Below are positions 48,299-56,790 of a stretch of DNA of 64,000 nucleotides, piece after piece. Positions within the stretch are counted from its first letter, which is position 1. Every line of letters starts with the position of its first letter. The notes under the pieces were generated by a model, which ran no database searches, was not told where the DNA came from, and was given only the letters and a program-made list of their open reading frames with translations. The DNA comes from Pseudomonas sp. NFACC02. GTDB lineage: Bacteria > Pseudomonadota > Gammaproteobacteria > Pseudomonadales > Pseudomonadaceae. The stretch spans positions 62,001 through 126,000 of the forward strand of contig NZ_FOEO01000001.1 in NCBI RefSeq assembly GCF_900110765.1. Reading direction: 5' to 3'. A program made the position numbers and the translations under genes.

Positions 48299-48567
48299 GC
48301 ACCAGTTACGCAGACAGTGCGCAGGCACGATTGCTCGATGAACGAATGTCTGGATCATCGCTCGGTGGCGCCGAAGACAACTGGTTCAACTACGGTCCTG
48401 ATCCACTCCAAGAGCTCCGCAGGGCTTCCGAGGCAAAGCGTCTCGCTGAGCTGCCCGGTCGCCTGCGTATCGCCATGGGGCAGATGGAGGCGGTTCTCGC
48501 TATCCAAGGTGAGCGCCTACGACAAGAACGTGAGGCCAAGATAGCGGCCAAGCAAGGAGGATTATGA
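48295..48567 (+). CDS. Unknown small early protein
   Basis: A 90-residue protein. The first half is polar (SGSSLGGAEDNWFNYGPDPL), the second a long charged helix (RLRIAMGQMEAVLAIQGERL, RQEREAKIAAKQGG). It overlaps neighbours by four bases at each end. There is no family match. Confidence 0.65.
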   Translation: MSTSYADSAQARLLDERMSGSSLGGAEDNWFNYGPDPLQELRRASEAKRLAELPGRLRIAMGQMEAVLAIQGERLRQEREAKIAAKQGGL

Positions 48568-48803
48568 TGGATAGCAGCAGAATACAGTTCGAAATCTGGG
48601 CAGCTGATCGCGGCTGGAGCAATGCGCAGGTAAATGGATTTTACGAAGACCCGCGCACGCATGACGCCTGGTCTGCATGGCTAGCATCGCGATCAGCAAT
48701 CCGAGTCGACCTACCCCACCTATTCCCGCATTACCGGGAAGGCGTAACTGAGGCTCTTTGGGCTCACGGAATAAAGGTTAATCAGTGGGGCAGTAAGTCA
48801 TGA
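48564..48803 (+). CDS. Unknown small early protein
   Basis: A 79-residue aromatic-rich protein behind AGGAGG: IQFEIWAADRGWSNAQVNGF and HDAWSAWLASRSA, then LFPHYREGVTEALWAHGI. It overlaps both neighbours. The function is unknown. Confidence 0.62.
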   Translation: MMDSSRIQFEIWAADRGWSNAQVNGFYEDPRTHDAWSAWLASRSAIRVDLPHLFPHYREGVTEALWAHGIKVNQWGSKS

Positions 48804-48973
48804 CCACTCAACCAATGGCAAACACCCAACCCATCGCCATGCCAATCATAGGCTACGGCATTCCATTCAACGAATTGATCGGCCTGCCTCGTGATACTCG
48901 TGTCTGTGACCTTCGCAGACAGTTGTCGATGATCAAGAAGGGGCGGCGGATTGCTGTGAGAGTGAGAGGATGA
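48800..48973 (+). CDS. 57-residue basic protein
   Basis: Starts in the stop of the preceding gene (ATGA) and ends in the start of the next (ATGA). YGIPFNELIGLPRDTRVCDL followed by RRQLSMIKKGRRIAVRVRG gives a strongly basic C-terminus, so nucleic-acid binding is possible. The double overlap supports translation. Confidence 0.6.
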   Translation: MTTQPMANTQPIAMPIIGYGIPFNELIGLPRDTRVCDLRRQLSMIKKGRRIAVRVRG

Positions 48974-49155
48974 CCCGTAGTCAAGAGCGATACGACATCC
49001 AGCGTAAGCAGCGGGCAAAACGCGTTGCAAAGCTGCGTAGTGCAGGGCTGACAGTCAAAGAGACTGCGCTCGAGGTTGGGTGCGGCCGCGAGCAGGTAAG
49101 AGCGCTTCAACTGCTCGGCGAACGTCTTTTGTCGTTGGATGAAAATAAGCCATGA
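48970..49155 (+). CDS. Small helix-turn-helix protein
   Basis: A 61-residue basic protein: KQRAKRVAKLRSAGLTVKET then ALEVGCGREQVRALQLLGER reads as a simple helix-turn-helix of the Hin/recombinase or sigma-like type. It is probably a DNA-binding early regulator. Confidence 0.62.
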   Translation: MTRSQERYDIQRKQRAKRVAKLRSAGLTVKETALEVGCGREQVRALQLLGERLLSLDENKP

Positions 49156-49265
49156 CCCGCCTACAGGCAAGACGCGCTGCTTACTGGCGCGGGAGCTTCG
49201 CCACCCTCCTGTTCTGCACGGCACTGATGCTGCTGAGCGCACTCGCTGACCAGGTGACATTATGA
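49152..49265 (+). CDS. 37-residue membrane peptide
   Basis: ATG 49152 overlaps the previous stop and its TGA overlaps the next start. A basic N-terminus (RLQARRAAYWR) precedes one hydrophobic helix (SFATLLFCTALMLLSALA). The function is unknown. Confidence 0.58.
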   Translation: MTRLQARRAAYWRGSFATLLFCTALMLLSALADQVTL

Positions 49266-49456
49266 TAATTCCTGACCCAACCGAAATATCGCGAAGCCGC
49301 GCCGAGCGCTTGGCAGATCAATATATCGATGAGAACACCTGCATGGAGTGCGGCAAGAACGTCGACTACGAACTGCTGTGCCCTTCACCAATAGGTGAGG
49401 GCCCGGCCATCTGCATCGAGTGCCTGGGCTTCGATCCATTCGCTGAACCGCAGTAA
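49262..49456 (+). CDS. Small zinc-ribbon protein
   Basis: A 64-residue protein with two cysteine pairs: NTCMECGKNVDYELLCPSPI and ICIECLGF, the DksA/TraR-like four-cysteine zinc pattern with the helix RSRAERLADQYIDE in front. TraR-type phage proteins modulate RNA polymerase, which is a possible role. Confidence 0.62.
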   Translation: MIIPDPTEISRSRAERLADQYIDENTCMECGKNVDYELLCPSPIGEGPAICIECLGFDPFAEPQ

Positions 49457-49511
49457 CCCCTACCCCATTCAATCGCAGCGCCCCGGTAACGGCATGGCGC
49501 AAGGAGCTACC

Positions 49512-50669
49512 GTGTCTGCAACTCAACAAGTCATCACGATCGACGACATCAGCGCCGAGAACGCGCCGGTGATTTACGTGGCCGGCGGCCTTAACCAGTT
49601 CCTCGAGGCGGTGAAGGCTGAGGTCACCGGCGAAGTACCGGACCTGAAAACTCGCAAGGGCCGCGAGCGCATCGCAAGCCTGGCCGCCAAGGTGAGCAAG
49701 TCGAAAGCTGCAGTGGAAAAGCCGGGGCGGGACTACCTGAAGCGCCTAAAGGAAATGCCGAAGGTTGTTGAGACCGAGCTTCGCGAGTTCGTGAACGCCA
49801 TGGACGCGCTGCGTGATGCCACCCGCCAGCCGCTTACAGACTGGGAGAAGGCTGAGGACGCCCGGGTGGATGCGCACAATGACGCCATCCAACGGATGAA
49901 AGACCTTGCAGTGTTCGCCGAAACGCCTACCGCAGCTCACGTCGCCAATGTCATTGCCGATCTGGAACTGGTCGAGCTGGGCGATAGCTGGGAAGAGTTC
50001 TTGCCCGAGGCTGCGCAGGTTAAGGACCGGGCGCTCGCCACGCTTAGGGCGCTCCTGGCTGATCGGAAGAAGCACGAAGCGGAGCTGGCTGAGATCGCCA
50101 AGTTCAACGCTGAGAAGGCCATCCGCGAGCAGCAAGAGCGTGACGCTGCCATTGCCCGCGAGGCAGCTGAGAGAGCCAGGCGCGAAGCTGATGAACGTGC
50201 AGCTGCAGAATTGGCGGCTGCCGCAAAGCGTGAGCAGGATCTGAAGGATCAAGCCGCTGCCCAACAGCGCGCAGCCGAACAAGCTGCCCGTGATGCCGAA
50301 GCCGCCGCCGCGCATCAGGCTCTGCAACTGAAGCTTGCCGCTGAACAGGCAGAACGCATCGCCGCCCAGGCTGAAGCGAACCGTCTCGCCGCCATTCAGC
50401 AGGCCGAGCAAGACCGAATCGCCGCCGAGAAACGCCAGGCGGAAGCGGTTGAGCGCGCTCGCCAAGAAGAACTGGATCGTCAAGCGGCCGCCGTGGCCTT
50501 CGAACTCCAGCAGGCGCAGGCACGAGAAGCCGACCTCGAACACAAGAAGTCGATCAACCGTGCCGCGCTGGAAGCATTTGTCGCTGGCGGCATGACCGAG
50601 GAGTGCGCGAAGCAGGCGGTCACCCTGATCGCTCAGCGCAAAATCCCTGCCATTTCCATTCAATACTGA
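49512..50669 (+). CDS. Long coiled-coil protein ahead of the recombination genes
   Basis: A 385-residue protein starting at GTG 49512, chosen because AAGGAG lies at 49501-49506; ATG 49494 is possible. The N-terminal 150 residues form a globular/helical domain (ITIDDISAENAPVIYVAGGL, ERIASLAAKVSKSKAAVEKP). Residues of about 195-350 are an uninterrupted A/E/R/Q-rich coiled coil (AAERARREADERAAAELAAA). A short C-terminal helical domain (LEAFVAGGMTEECAKQAVTL) resembles the DUF1351-like partners of phage recombinases. It may assist ERF or recruit partners. Confidence 0.72.
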   Translation: MSATQQVITIDDISAENAPVIYVAGGLNQFLEAVKAEVTGEVPDLKTRKGRERIASLAAKVSKSKAAVEKPGRDYLKRLKEMPKVVETELREFVNAMDALRDATRQPLTDWEKAEDARVDAHNDAIQRMKDLAVFAETPTAAHVANVIADLELVELGDSWEEFLPEAAQVKDRALATLRALLADRKKHEAELAEIAKFNAEKAIREQQERDAAIAREAAERARREADERAAAELAAAAKREQDLKDQAAAQQRAAEQAARDAEAAAAHQALQLKLAAEQAERIAAQAEANRLAAIQQAEQDRIAAEKRQAEAVERARQEELDRQAAAVAFELQQAQAREADLEHKKSINRAALEAFVAGGMTEECAKQAVTLIAQRKIPAISIQY

Positions 50670-50676
50670 GGTCGAC

Positions 50677-51459
50677 ATGAGCAATATCGCCGTGAAAGAT
50701 CCGGTCGCCCGCGTGCCGGCCGTGCAAACCGAATCGACAACCATCATGTCGATTATCCAGCAGGTGGCAATGTCTCCGGACGCTGACATCGACAAGATGG
50801 AGCGTTTGATGGCGATGCATGAGCGCTTCCAGGCTCAGCAGGCCAAACAGCAATACGACGATGCGCTCTCGCAGATGCAGGAAGAAATGCCTGTTATCGG
50901 CGAGCGCGGCGGCATTAAGGACAAAAACGGCCGCATCCAAAGCACGTATGCCCTCTGGGAAGATATCAACGAGATGATCAAGCCGGTGCTTGCCCGTCAC
51001 GGCTTTGGCCTGACCTTTCGAACCCCGCGCAACGAGAAAGGCATTGAGGTCGAAGGCGTGCTGAGTCATCGCGCCGGCCACCGCGAAACTACTTCCATCG
51101 TTTTGCCCGTCGACACCTCTGGCAGCAAGAACGGCGTACAGGCCGTGGCGTCCAGCGTCAGCTACGGCAAGCGGTACACCGCCGGCCTGCTGCTGAACAT
51201 CACCACTACGGGCGAAGATGATGACGGGCATGGCGGCGTCGCCACTGTAACCCCGCGTGTCACTTCTGCCCAAGCTGCGCAGCTGGCGATGCTGCTGGAG
51301 AAGTGCAGCGACAAGGCGAAGAAAGCGTTCGCCGGTATCCACGGTACGCCATCAGCGGTCGAGAAAGCCGTGTTCGACCAGGTGCTGGCAATGCTCACCA
51401 AGTCGGCCGCCCAGAACGCGAAGAACCCCGAAGGAGAAGGCAATGAAGATAATCAGTGA
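50677..51459 (+). CDS. erf: ERF family single-strand annealing protein
   Basis: A 260-residue ERF-superfamily recombinase. FQAQQAKQQYDDALSQMQEE, KDKNGRIQSTYALWEDINEM and ASSVSYGKRYTAGLLLNITT are the core signatures of the family. It anneals complementary strands made by the YqaJ exonuclease, whose gene starts inside its 3' end. In phage P22, Erf circularises and recombines phage DNA. Confidence 0.9.
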   Translation: MSNIAVKDPVARVPAVQTESTTIMSIIQQVAMSPDADIDKMERLMAMHERFQAQQAKQQYDDALSQMQEEMPVIGERGGIKDKNGRIQSTYALWEDINEMIKPVLARHGFGLTFRTPRNEKGIEVEGVLSHRAGHRETTSIVLPVDTSGSKNGVQAVASSVSYGKRYTAGLLLNITTTGEDDDGHGGVATVTPRVTSAQAAQLAMLLEKCSDKAKKAFAGIHGTPSAVEKAVFDQVLAMLTKSAAQNAKNPEGEGNEDNQ

Positions 51460-52060
51460 CGTCGAACAAGGCACTCAGGCGTGGCTAGATCTGCGTCTGG
51501 GCATCATCACCTGCAGTGAGCTGGATAGTCTGCTGGTCAACGGCAAAGGCGAAGCCGGTTTCGGCGCCGGCGCCTTCACCTACATGAACACGCTGATCGG
51601 TGAGCGCATCACCGGCGAGGCTGCGGACCCTTTCCAAGGCAACCGGCACACCGAGCGCGGCCACGAATATGAAGGAGTCGCGCGCAGCCTTTACGAAGCG
51701 CGCGAGGATGTGAAGGCTGAGCAGGTAGGCATCATCCTGAACCATGGCATCGGCTACTCGCCAGACTCGCTGATCGGTGCCGCTGGCCTGACCGAGATCA
51801 AAACCAAGCTGCCAAAGCTGCAGGTTGAGGTGATCCTGGCAGGCGAGATTCCCAAAGAACACGTCGCCCAGTGCCAGGGTGGCCTGTGGGTATCTGAACG
51901 TGAGTGGATCGACTTCGTGTGCTACTGGCCCGGCATGCCTCTGTTCATCAAGCGCGCGTACCGCGACGAAGTGATGATTAGGAAGCTGGGCGAGCGCGTG
52001 ACCACCTTCTACGAAATCCTCGAAGAGCGCATGAACAAGGTGCTCGGACTAGCCGCATAA
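51443..52060 (+). CDS. YqaJ-type 5'-3' exonuclease
   Basis: A 205-residue member of the lambda exonuclease/YqaJ family. ISDVEQGTQAWLDLRLGIIT (the R-x-G-x-I start), RGHEYEGVARSLYEAREDVK and SPDSLIGAAGLTEIKTKLPK with the D-x(n)-E-x-K catalytic residues are visible. The ATG at 51443 overlaps the ERF gene by 17 bases. Exonuclease plus ERF form a two-component recombinase, joined by the SSB gene next. Confidence 0.88.
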   Translation: MKIISDVEQGTQAWLDLRLGIITCSELDSLLVNGKGEAGFGAGAFTYMNTLIGERITGEAADPFQGNRHTERGHEYEGVARSLYEAREDVKAEQVGIILNHGIGYSPDSLIGAAGLTEIKTKLPKLQVEVILAGEIPKEHVAQCQGGLWVSEREWIDFVCYWPGMPLFIKRAYRDEVMIRKLGERVTTFYEILEERMNKVLGLAA

Positions 52061-52074
52061 CTTAAGGAATCACG

Positions 52075-52539
52075 ATGCCAACACTTACCGATATCGGCCG
52101 CCTCGGTCGCGACGCCGAACTGCGTTACACCGCCGCCGGCGACGCCGTGTGCAACCTGCCTCTCGCCTGCGAGTACGGCCGCAAGGGACAAGATGGCAAA
52201 CGCCCTACTCAATGGGTCGATGCCACCCTCTGGGGAAAGCAGGCCGAAGCTATGGCGCCCTACCTGCTCAAAGGTCAGCAACTGCATTTCACCATTGATG
52301 ATGCTCACGTCGAGACATTCGACAAGGCCGATGGCAGCAAGGGCGTCAAGCTGACAGGCCGGGTAATCATCATCAAGTTCGCCAGCAGTCCTCCGCAACA
52401 GCAGTCGCAACCAGCACCTCAGCAGCAGAACCGGGAGCAGTCTCCGCAGCGCACGCAGCAACAGGCGCGTCAGCCTCAAAGCCAGCAAGGCAAGCCGGTC
52501 CCCGACTTCGACAGCTTCGACGACGACATTCCCTTTTAG
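52075..52539 (+). CDS. ssb: Single-stranded DNA-binding protein
   Basis: A 154-residue SSB: OB-fold at residues 1-105 (LTDIGRLGRDAELRYTAAGD, TQWVDATLWGKQAEAMAPYL), a glutamine-rich linker, and the acidic tip DDDIPF that docks partner proteins. It supports ERF annealing and phage replication. Confidence 0.93.
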   Translation: MPTLTDIGRLGRDAELRYTAAGDAVCNLPLACEYGRKGQDGKRPTQWVDATLWGKQAEAMAPYLLKGQQLHFTIDDAHVETFDKADGSKGVKLTGRVIIIKFASSPPQQQSQPAPQQQNREQSPQRTQQQARQPQSQQGKPVPDFDSFDDDIPF

Positions 52540-52569
52540 CCCGCCCCACTACCTCGCAGGAGCCTGATC

Positions 52570-52743
52570 ATGAGCACCATCAACCACTACTGGAACATCC
52601 AGCACATGCGCGACAGCATCGAACGACTGTTGGCTGCTTCGAAGAAATGGAAGCCGGCCGATGCCGTGCGCGGTGAAGCAACCATTCTGAAGCTGGAAAA
52701 GCAGATCGAGCGCGAAAAGGCAGAAATGCTGGCTGGCCGATGA
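52570..52743 (+). CDS. 57-residue helical protein
   Basis: ATG 52570 with AGGAG upstream. It is fully helical (YWNIQHMRDSIERLLAASKK, then ILKLEKQIEREKAEMLAGR). The function is unknown. About 66 bases separate it from the next supported gene. Confidence 0.6.
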   Translation: MSTINHYWNIQHMRDSIERLLAASKKWKPADAVRGEATILKLEKQIEREKAEMLAGR

Positions 52744-52809
52744 AACGATCTGTGCCACAGCGCCGCAAGCGAGCGGCGCAACACCACTTGCCACCGAGCG
52801 GAATAAGCC

Positions 52810-53094
52810 ATGACGTGTTCAGTTATTCACACGATCGGCCCAAATGGCGGCCACACACTCCCGAAAGGCACGCGACCATCAAAACCTGTGCGCTGGGATG
52901 TAAGCCTCTGGTTTCTCATGCCGGACGGCGAAAAGACCATTCGTAGCATGACCGTACCAAACGCGCTGATGTTTGACCTGGTGCCGCTGGTAAATGAGCA
53001 GGTGGACGCGATGATTGCCGAGATGGGCAACGAGATTCGCAGTGCTGGCTGGACAGCGCATGGTCGCGGGCAGAAAAAACGGAGGAAGCGCTGA
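52810..53094 (+). CDS. Unknown early protein
   Basis: A 94-residue protein: CSVIHTIGPNGGHTLPKGTR, VRWDVSLWFLMPDGEKTIRS and a strongly basic tail (HGRGQKKRRKR). It overlaps the next gene by one base (TGATG). The family was not recognised. Confidence 0.65.
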   Translation: MTCSVIHTIGPNGGHTLPKGTRPSKPVRWDVSLWFLMPDGEKTIRSMTVPNALMFDLVPLVNEQVDAMIAEMGNEIRSAGWTAHGRGQKKRRKR

Positions 53095-53345
53095 TGACAG
53101 CGAAGACGCCAAAGCAGCGCCAGCAGGACAAACGCGATCGGGACAAGATGTCGAAGGAAGACCGGGAAGCTCGTCTTCTGTCACGCCGCATCGTAACGGA
53201 CCTTTATCACAACGATGATGCGGCGTTGAAGCGAATCATGGCTCGGACCTACATCGACGAACCGCAGGACATCATCACACGGCTGATTCGCGGCGCTGAC
53301 CGCATGCCGGATGATCAGCTCAACGATCACATTCGCATTGCGTGA
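53094..53345 (+). CDS. Unknown charged early protein
   Basis: An 83-residue highly charged protein: KQRQQDKRDRDKMSKEDREA, then LHND-like DLYHNDDAALKRIMARTYID. It is probably helical. The 127-base gap after it, up to the methyltransferase, contains a C-run (53413-53419) but no clear gene. Confidence 0.62.
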   Translation: MTAKTPKQRQQDKRDRDKMSKEDREARLLSRRIVTDLYHNDDAALKRIMARTYIDEPQDIITRLIRGADRMPDDQLNDHIRIA

Positions 53346-53472
53346 CGCATAGCCGTGACGTAACGGTCGCATAACACCAGGCCGATCTTGTCACGCAGGC
53401 ATAACGCCTTTCATCCCCCCCTAAAACCTATTCGCCACCGACCCGTCGGAGGCTTTCGCATGGAATCGAACC

Positions 53473-54609
53473 ATGAGCCAGCAGCACCAGATTCTGGTTG
53501 GCGACTGCATCGAGATGATGCGGACGCTGCCGGACAAGTCAGTTCACACCTGCGTGACAAGCCCGCCTTACTTCGGCCTGCGGGATTACGGCGTCGATGG
53601 CCAGATCGGACTGGAGGAAACGCCCGCTGAGTTCATCGCGCGACTGGTCGCCGTATTCCGCGAGGTGCGCCGGGTACTTCGCGACGACGGCACGATCTGG
53701 GTGAACATGGGTGACAGCTACGCGGGGAGCTGGGGCGCGCACGGACGGGATGATATGGGCGTGGGCGTTTCGACGATCAGCCAGCGGCAGGTCATGGCAA
53801 GCCAGCGGAAGGCCAAGGCGACGACTCATGCCGAGTACAAGCCGAAGGATCTGATGGGTATGCCTTGGCGTTTGGCGTTCGCGCTCCAGGATGACGGCTG
53901 GTATCTGCGCCAGGACATAATCTGGCACAAGCCAAACCCCATGCCTGAGTCGACGCGGGACCGATGCACGAAGGCCCATGAATACATCTTCCTGCTCAGC
54001 AAGTCGCGCCGGTACCACTGCGATATGCAAGCGATTCGTGAGCCGGCGGCTTATGGGCCGACGCCTACCGGTGTGGGATTCGGCCACGGCTTTGACGCGG
54101 TACCGAAGCCGCGAGTGACTGTCCCCGCCGGATGGGACACCTCTACGGGCGAAGGCGGACACGGAACATTCCACAAGGAAGGGTCAGCCAGAAGCAATCG
54201 TGACAGCTTTCAGCGCGAAGGCTCGAAGCGCGAGCAGGCGATACCCGGCCAGAGCAAAGGCACGCACCGCCCAGATCGGGAACCGAGCAACTGGGATGTT
54301 CTGACCCGTAACAAGCGCAGCGTCTGGACTGTAGCCACACACAGTTTCAAGGGCGCCCACTTCGCCACATTCCCGCCTGACCTGATCAGGCCCTGCATTC
54401 TTGCCGGCGCGCCGCGGGGCGGAACTGTGCTTGATCCGTTCGGCGGTGCCGGTACCACGGCGCTGGTTTCAATGCAGGAAGGCCGTCGGTCGATCCTGTG
54501 TGAGCTGAACCCCGAATACGCAGTCATGGCTCGAGCGCGAATCGACGCTGCCTGGCTGGATGGCGCGGCGCAGATGGATGTTTTCCACGACGCCACGCCC
54601 GCTGCCTGA
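53473..54609 (+). CDS. Site-specific DNA methyltransferase (N6-adenine or N4-cytosine, beta type)
   Basis: A 378-residue methyltransferase. Catalytic motif IV TSPPYFGLRDYG lies at residues 29-40, and the SAM motif I DPFGGAGTTALVSMQEGRRS near residue 316, i.e. beta-class motif order with the target region between. SPPY is most common in N4-cytosine enzymes, but this TSPPYFGLRDYG group also includes adenine enzymes. No restriction endonuclease is nearby, so it probably protects phage DNA or alters gene expression. Confidence 0.88.
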   Translation: MSQQHQILVGDCIEMMRTLPDKSVHTCVTSPPYFGLRDYGVDGQIGLEETPAEFIARLVAVFREVRRVLRDDGTIWVNMGDSYAGSWGAHGRDDMGVGVSTISQRQVMASQRKAKATTHAEYKPKDLMGMPWRLAFALQDDGWYLRQDIIWHKPNPMPESTRDRCTKAHEYIFLLSKSRRYHCDMQAIREPAAYGPTPTGVGFGHGFDAVPKPRVTVPAGWDTSTGEGGHGTFHKEGSARSNRDSFQREGSKREQAIPGQSKGTHRPDREPSNWDVLTRNKRSVWTVATHSFKGAHFATFPPDLIRPCILAGAPRGGTVLDPFGGAGTTALVSMQEGRRSILCELNPEYAVMARARIDAAWLDGAAQMDVFHDATPAA

Positions 54610-54657
54610 AACATCCCCTTCCTAACTTTGAATCACGCCAACGGCGAGGATCCCGCT

Positions 54658-56400
54658 ATGCAAATCGACTACGGCTCCGTTTGTTCGGGGATCGAGGCGG
54701 CTTCGGCTGCCTGGGAGCCTCTGGGCATGAACCCGGTCTGGTTCGCCGAGATTGAGCCCTTCCCCTCCGCCGTGCTGGCTCACCACTACCCGAAGGTGAA
54801 GAACCACGGCGACATGACCAAGCTTGCCGCCTTGGTACTCGCCGGGAAGATCAAGGCGCCGCCCGTGCTCGTCGGCGGTACACCCTGCCAAGCGTTCAGC
54901 GTGGCCGGCATGCGCCAAGGCCTGCTGGACCCGCGCGGCGCACTCACCATCAAATATGTGGAGCTCGCAGATGCAGTTGACCATGTTCGAACAGCCCGCG
55001 GCGATGACGAGTGTGTCGTCGTCTGGGAAAACGTCCCCGGAGTCCTTTCCGACAAGCAAAACGCCTTCGGATGCTTTCTTGGTGCGCTTGCTGGGGAAGA
55101 CTGCGAACTGCAGCCTTCAGGGAAGCGATGGACGGACGCTGGTTGTGTGTATGGACCCAAAAGAACAATCGCGTGGCGGATCCTGGACGCCCAATATTTC
55201 GGCCTGGCCCAACGACGGCGCCGTGTGTTCGTTGTCGCAAGTGCTCGAAGAGGGTTCGATCCCCTTGAGGTACTTTTTGAGCGCGAAGGCGTGCGCCGGG
55301 ATACTGCGCCGCGCCGAGGCGAGGGGCAAGACGTTACCGGAACAGCTCCTTTCGGCCCTGCGCTCCAGTGCGGATGCGGACATGTCTTCCCTGAAGAGCT
55401 TGGACACTACGGCTGCATGAACTGCGAGGGCGAAGAAGGCCCAGCAGTCACTATGTTCGGCGGCATTCCGGCATTTGGCGGGCACGGCCTGGGAGGGTCC
55501 ATCGAGCGATCTGCCACGCTCACGGCGAAAGACACTCGCTTGGACATCGAGAGCGAGACGTTCTTCGTTGCGCCGACACTTGCTGGCGGCGGGCGAAAGT
55601 CCGGAGGATACTCGCTCGACGATATTCCTATCACAGCGCCTGCGCTCAGGGCTCAGGCACAAAGCAGCCATCGAGCCGACTCCGAGGCTTACGTTGTTGC
55701 CGGAACGCTCCAGTCCAACGGGAAGGCCGCCGGCAGCGCAACTCAGCAGGATGCAGAAGCTGGCCTTTTGGTTGTGCACGGCACTCAGGACCCCGACGTT
55801 CTCCAGGATAAGGCCCACCCGCTCGGGCGCAACCACGGACAAGAAAACGCGATCCTCGCATTCAGCTGCAAGGATCATGGCGCCGATGCTGGTGCACTCT
55901 CACCTACGCTTCGGGCAATGAACCATAGCGGGAGCCATGCAAACGCCGGCGGGCAAGTAGCCGTGTGTATCACTGGCGAGGTGACTCATACGCTCAAAGC
56001 TGAGGGCTTCGACGGAAGCGAGGACGGTACCGGGCGCGGCCAGCCAATTGTGGCCGCAACACTCGAAGCGACTGCCGGCCGCAGTCGAGGCGCGGGAACA
56101 CCGATTGGCATGCTCTCGGCATCTGGCTCGTCAGTCCGCCGGCTCACACCCACCGAGTGCGAGCGCCTTCAAGGGTTTCCCGATGACTATACAAAAATCC
56201 CATGGGATGGCTGGCGCAAGCTCGATCCAACCGAAACCATTGAGCAATGCATCGCAGAAGGCATGAAAGTCCGCCAAGCCAAGAAGAGCAAGGCTTGGTA
56301 CGTCTGTGACGCAGACGGCCCCCGCTACAAGGTGATCGGAAACAGCAAGGCCGTACTGGTCGTGCGCTGGATTGGCCGCCGCCTTCTGAAACAACTCTGA
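54658..56400 (+). CDS. dcm: C5-cytosine methyltransferase with a long repetitive target domain
   Basis: A 580-residue enzyme starting at ATG 54658 behind GAGG. The catalytic cysteine is in GGTPCQAFSVAG (Cys77), motif VI is WENVPG (124-127), motif VIII QRRRRVF near 186 and motif X YKVIGNSKAV near 560. Between residues 200 and 500 lies an unusually long variable region with a Cys/His cluster (CGCGHVFPEELGHYGCMNC) and about seven copies of a short TL-x-A-like unit (ATLTAKD, PTLAGGG, GTLQSNG, PTLRAMN, HTLKAEG, ATLEATA and a variant PALRAQA). It is likely to be a multi-target phage methyltransferase. Confidence 0.87.
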   Translation: MQIDYGSVCSGIEAASAAWEPLGMNPVWFAEIEPFPSAVLAHHYPKVKNHGDMTKLAALVLAGKIKAPPVLVGGTPCQAFSVAGMRQGLLDPRGALTIKYVELADAVDHVRTARGDDECVVVWENVPGVLSDKQNAFGCFLGALAGEDCELQPSGKRWTDAGCVYGPKRTIAWRILDAQYFGLAQRRRRVFVVASARRGFDPLEVLFEREGVRRDTAPRRGEGQDVTGTAPFGPALQCGCGHVFPEELGHYGCMNCEGEEGPAVTMFGGIPAFGGHGLGGSIERSATLTAKDTRLDIESETFFVAPTLAGGGRKSGGYSLDDIPITAPALRAQAQSSHRADSEAYVVAGTLQSNGKAAGSATQQDAEAGLLVVHGTQDPDVLQDKAHPLGRNHGQENAILAFSCKDHGADAGALSPTLRAMNHSGSHANAGGQVAVCITGEVTHTLKAEGFDGSEDGTGRGQPIVAATLEATAGRSRGAGTPIGMLSASGSSVRRLTPTECERLQGFPDDYTKIPWDGWRKLDPTETIEQCIAEGMKVRQAKKSKAWYVCDADGPRYKVIGNSKAVLVVRWIGRRLLKQL

Positions 56401-56411
56401 CCAACCTCACA

Positions 56412-56429
56412 GTAACCTCCAGAGGTTAC
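56412..56429. promoter_or_regulatory. Palindrome after the C5-methyltransferase gene
   Basis: Perfect inverted repeat GTAACCTC-CA-GAGGTTAC, followed at 56440 by a degenerate second copy starting GTAACCTG. No T-run follows. It could be an operator controlling the genes from 56470 onward. Confidence 0.5.
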
Positions 56430-56469
56430 ATCTCGAAAAGTAACCTGTAGGGGTTTCAGGGATATCGCC

Positions 56470-56790
56470 ATGCCCGTATACGTCGATAACGAACAGATCC
56501 CATACCGGCACATGAAGATGTGCCACATGCTCGCCGACACCGAGGAAGAGTTGCATGCCATGGCCGACAAGATCGGCGTCGCCCGCCGCTGGCACCAGTT
56601 CCCCGGCACGGTAAAAAGTCACTACGACATTTGCCTGACCAAGCGCGCCCGCGCCGTCCAGTTGGGCGCCAAGGAAATAGACCGGCATGAACTGGTCGCG
56701 CTTATCAAATCTCGCCGGGAGGCAATCATCCAAGCCGCCAACGCCGCCGACCAGGGCGAAGTGGGCACGTATCCTCAGGAGGGGTTATGA
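56470..56790 (+). CDS. DUF4031 family protein
   Basis: A 106-residue protein matching DUF4031: VYVDNEQIPYRHMKMCHMLA at the start, ARRWHQFPGTVKSHYDICLT in the middle. The conserved Asp, His and aromatic residues suggest a small enzyme or binding fold, but the family has no assigned function. It is common in phages and near methyltransferases. Confidence 0.8.
   Translation: MPVYVDNEQIPYRHMKMCHMLADTEEELHAMADKIGVARRWHQFPGTVKSHYDICLTKRARAVQLGAKEIDRHELVALIKSRREAIIQAANAADQGEVGTYPQEGL

Noticed and set aside
49746..50795. 349-codon minus-strand frame opposite the coiled-coil gene
   Set aside because: It is an artefact of the alanine- and glutamate-rich codons on the opposite strand.
52740..52946. 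68-codon frame starting in the stop of the 52570 gene
   Set aside because: It overlaps the better supported 52810-53094 gene over most of its length and its sequence has no coherent protein character.
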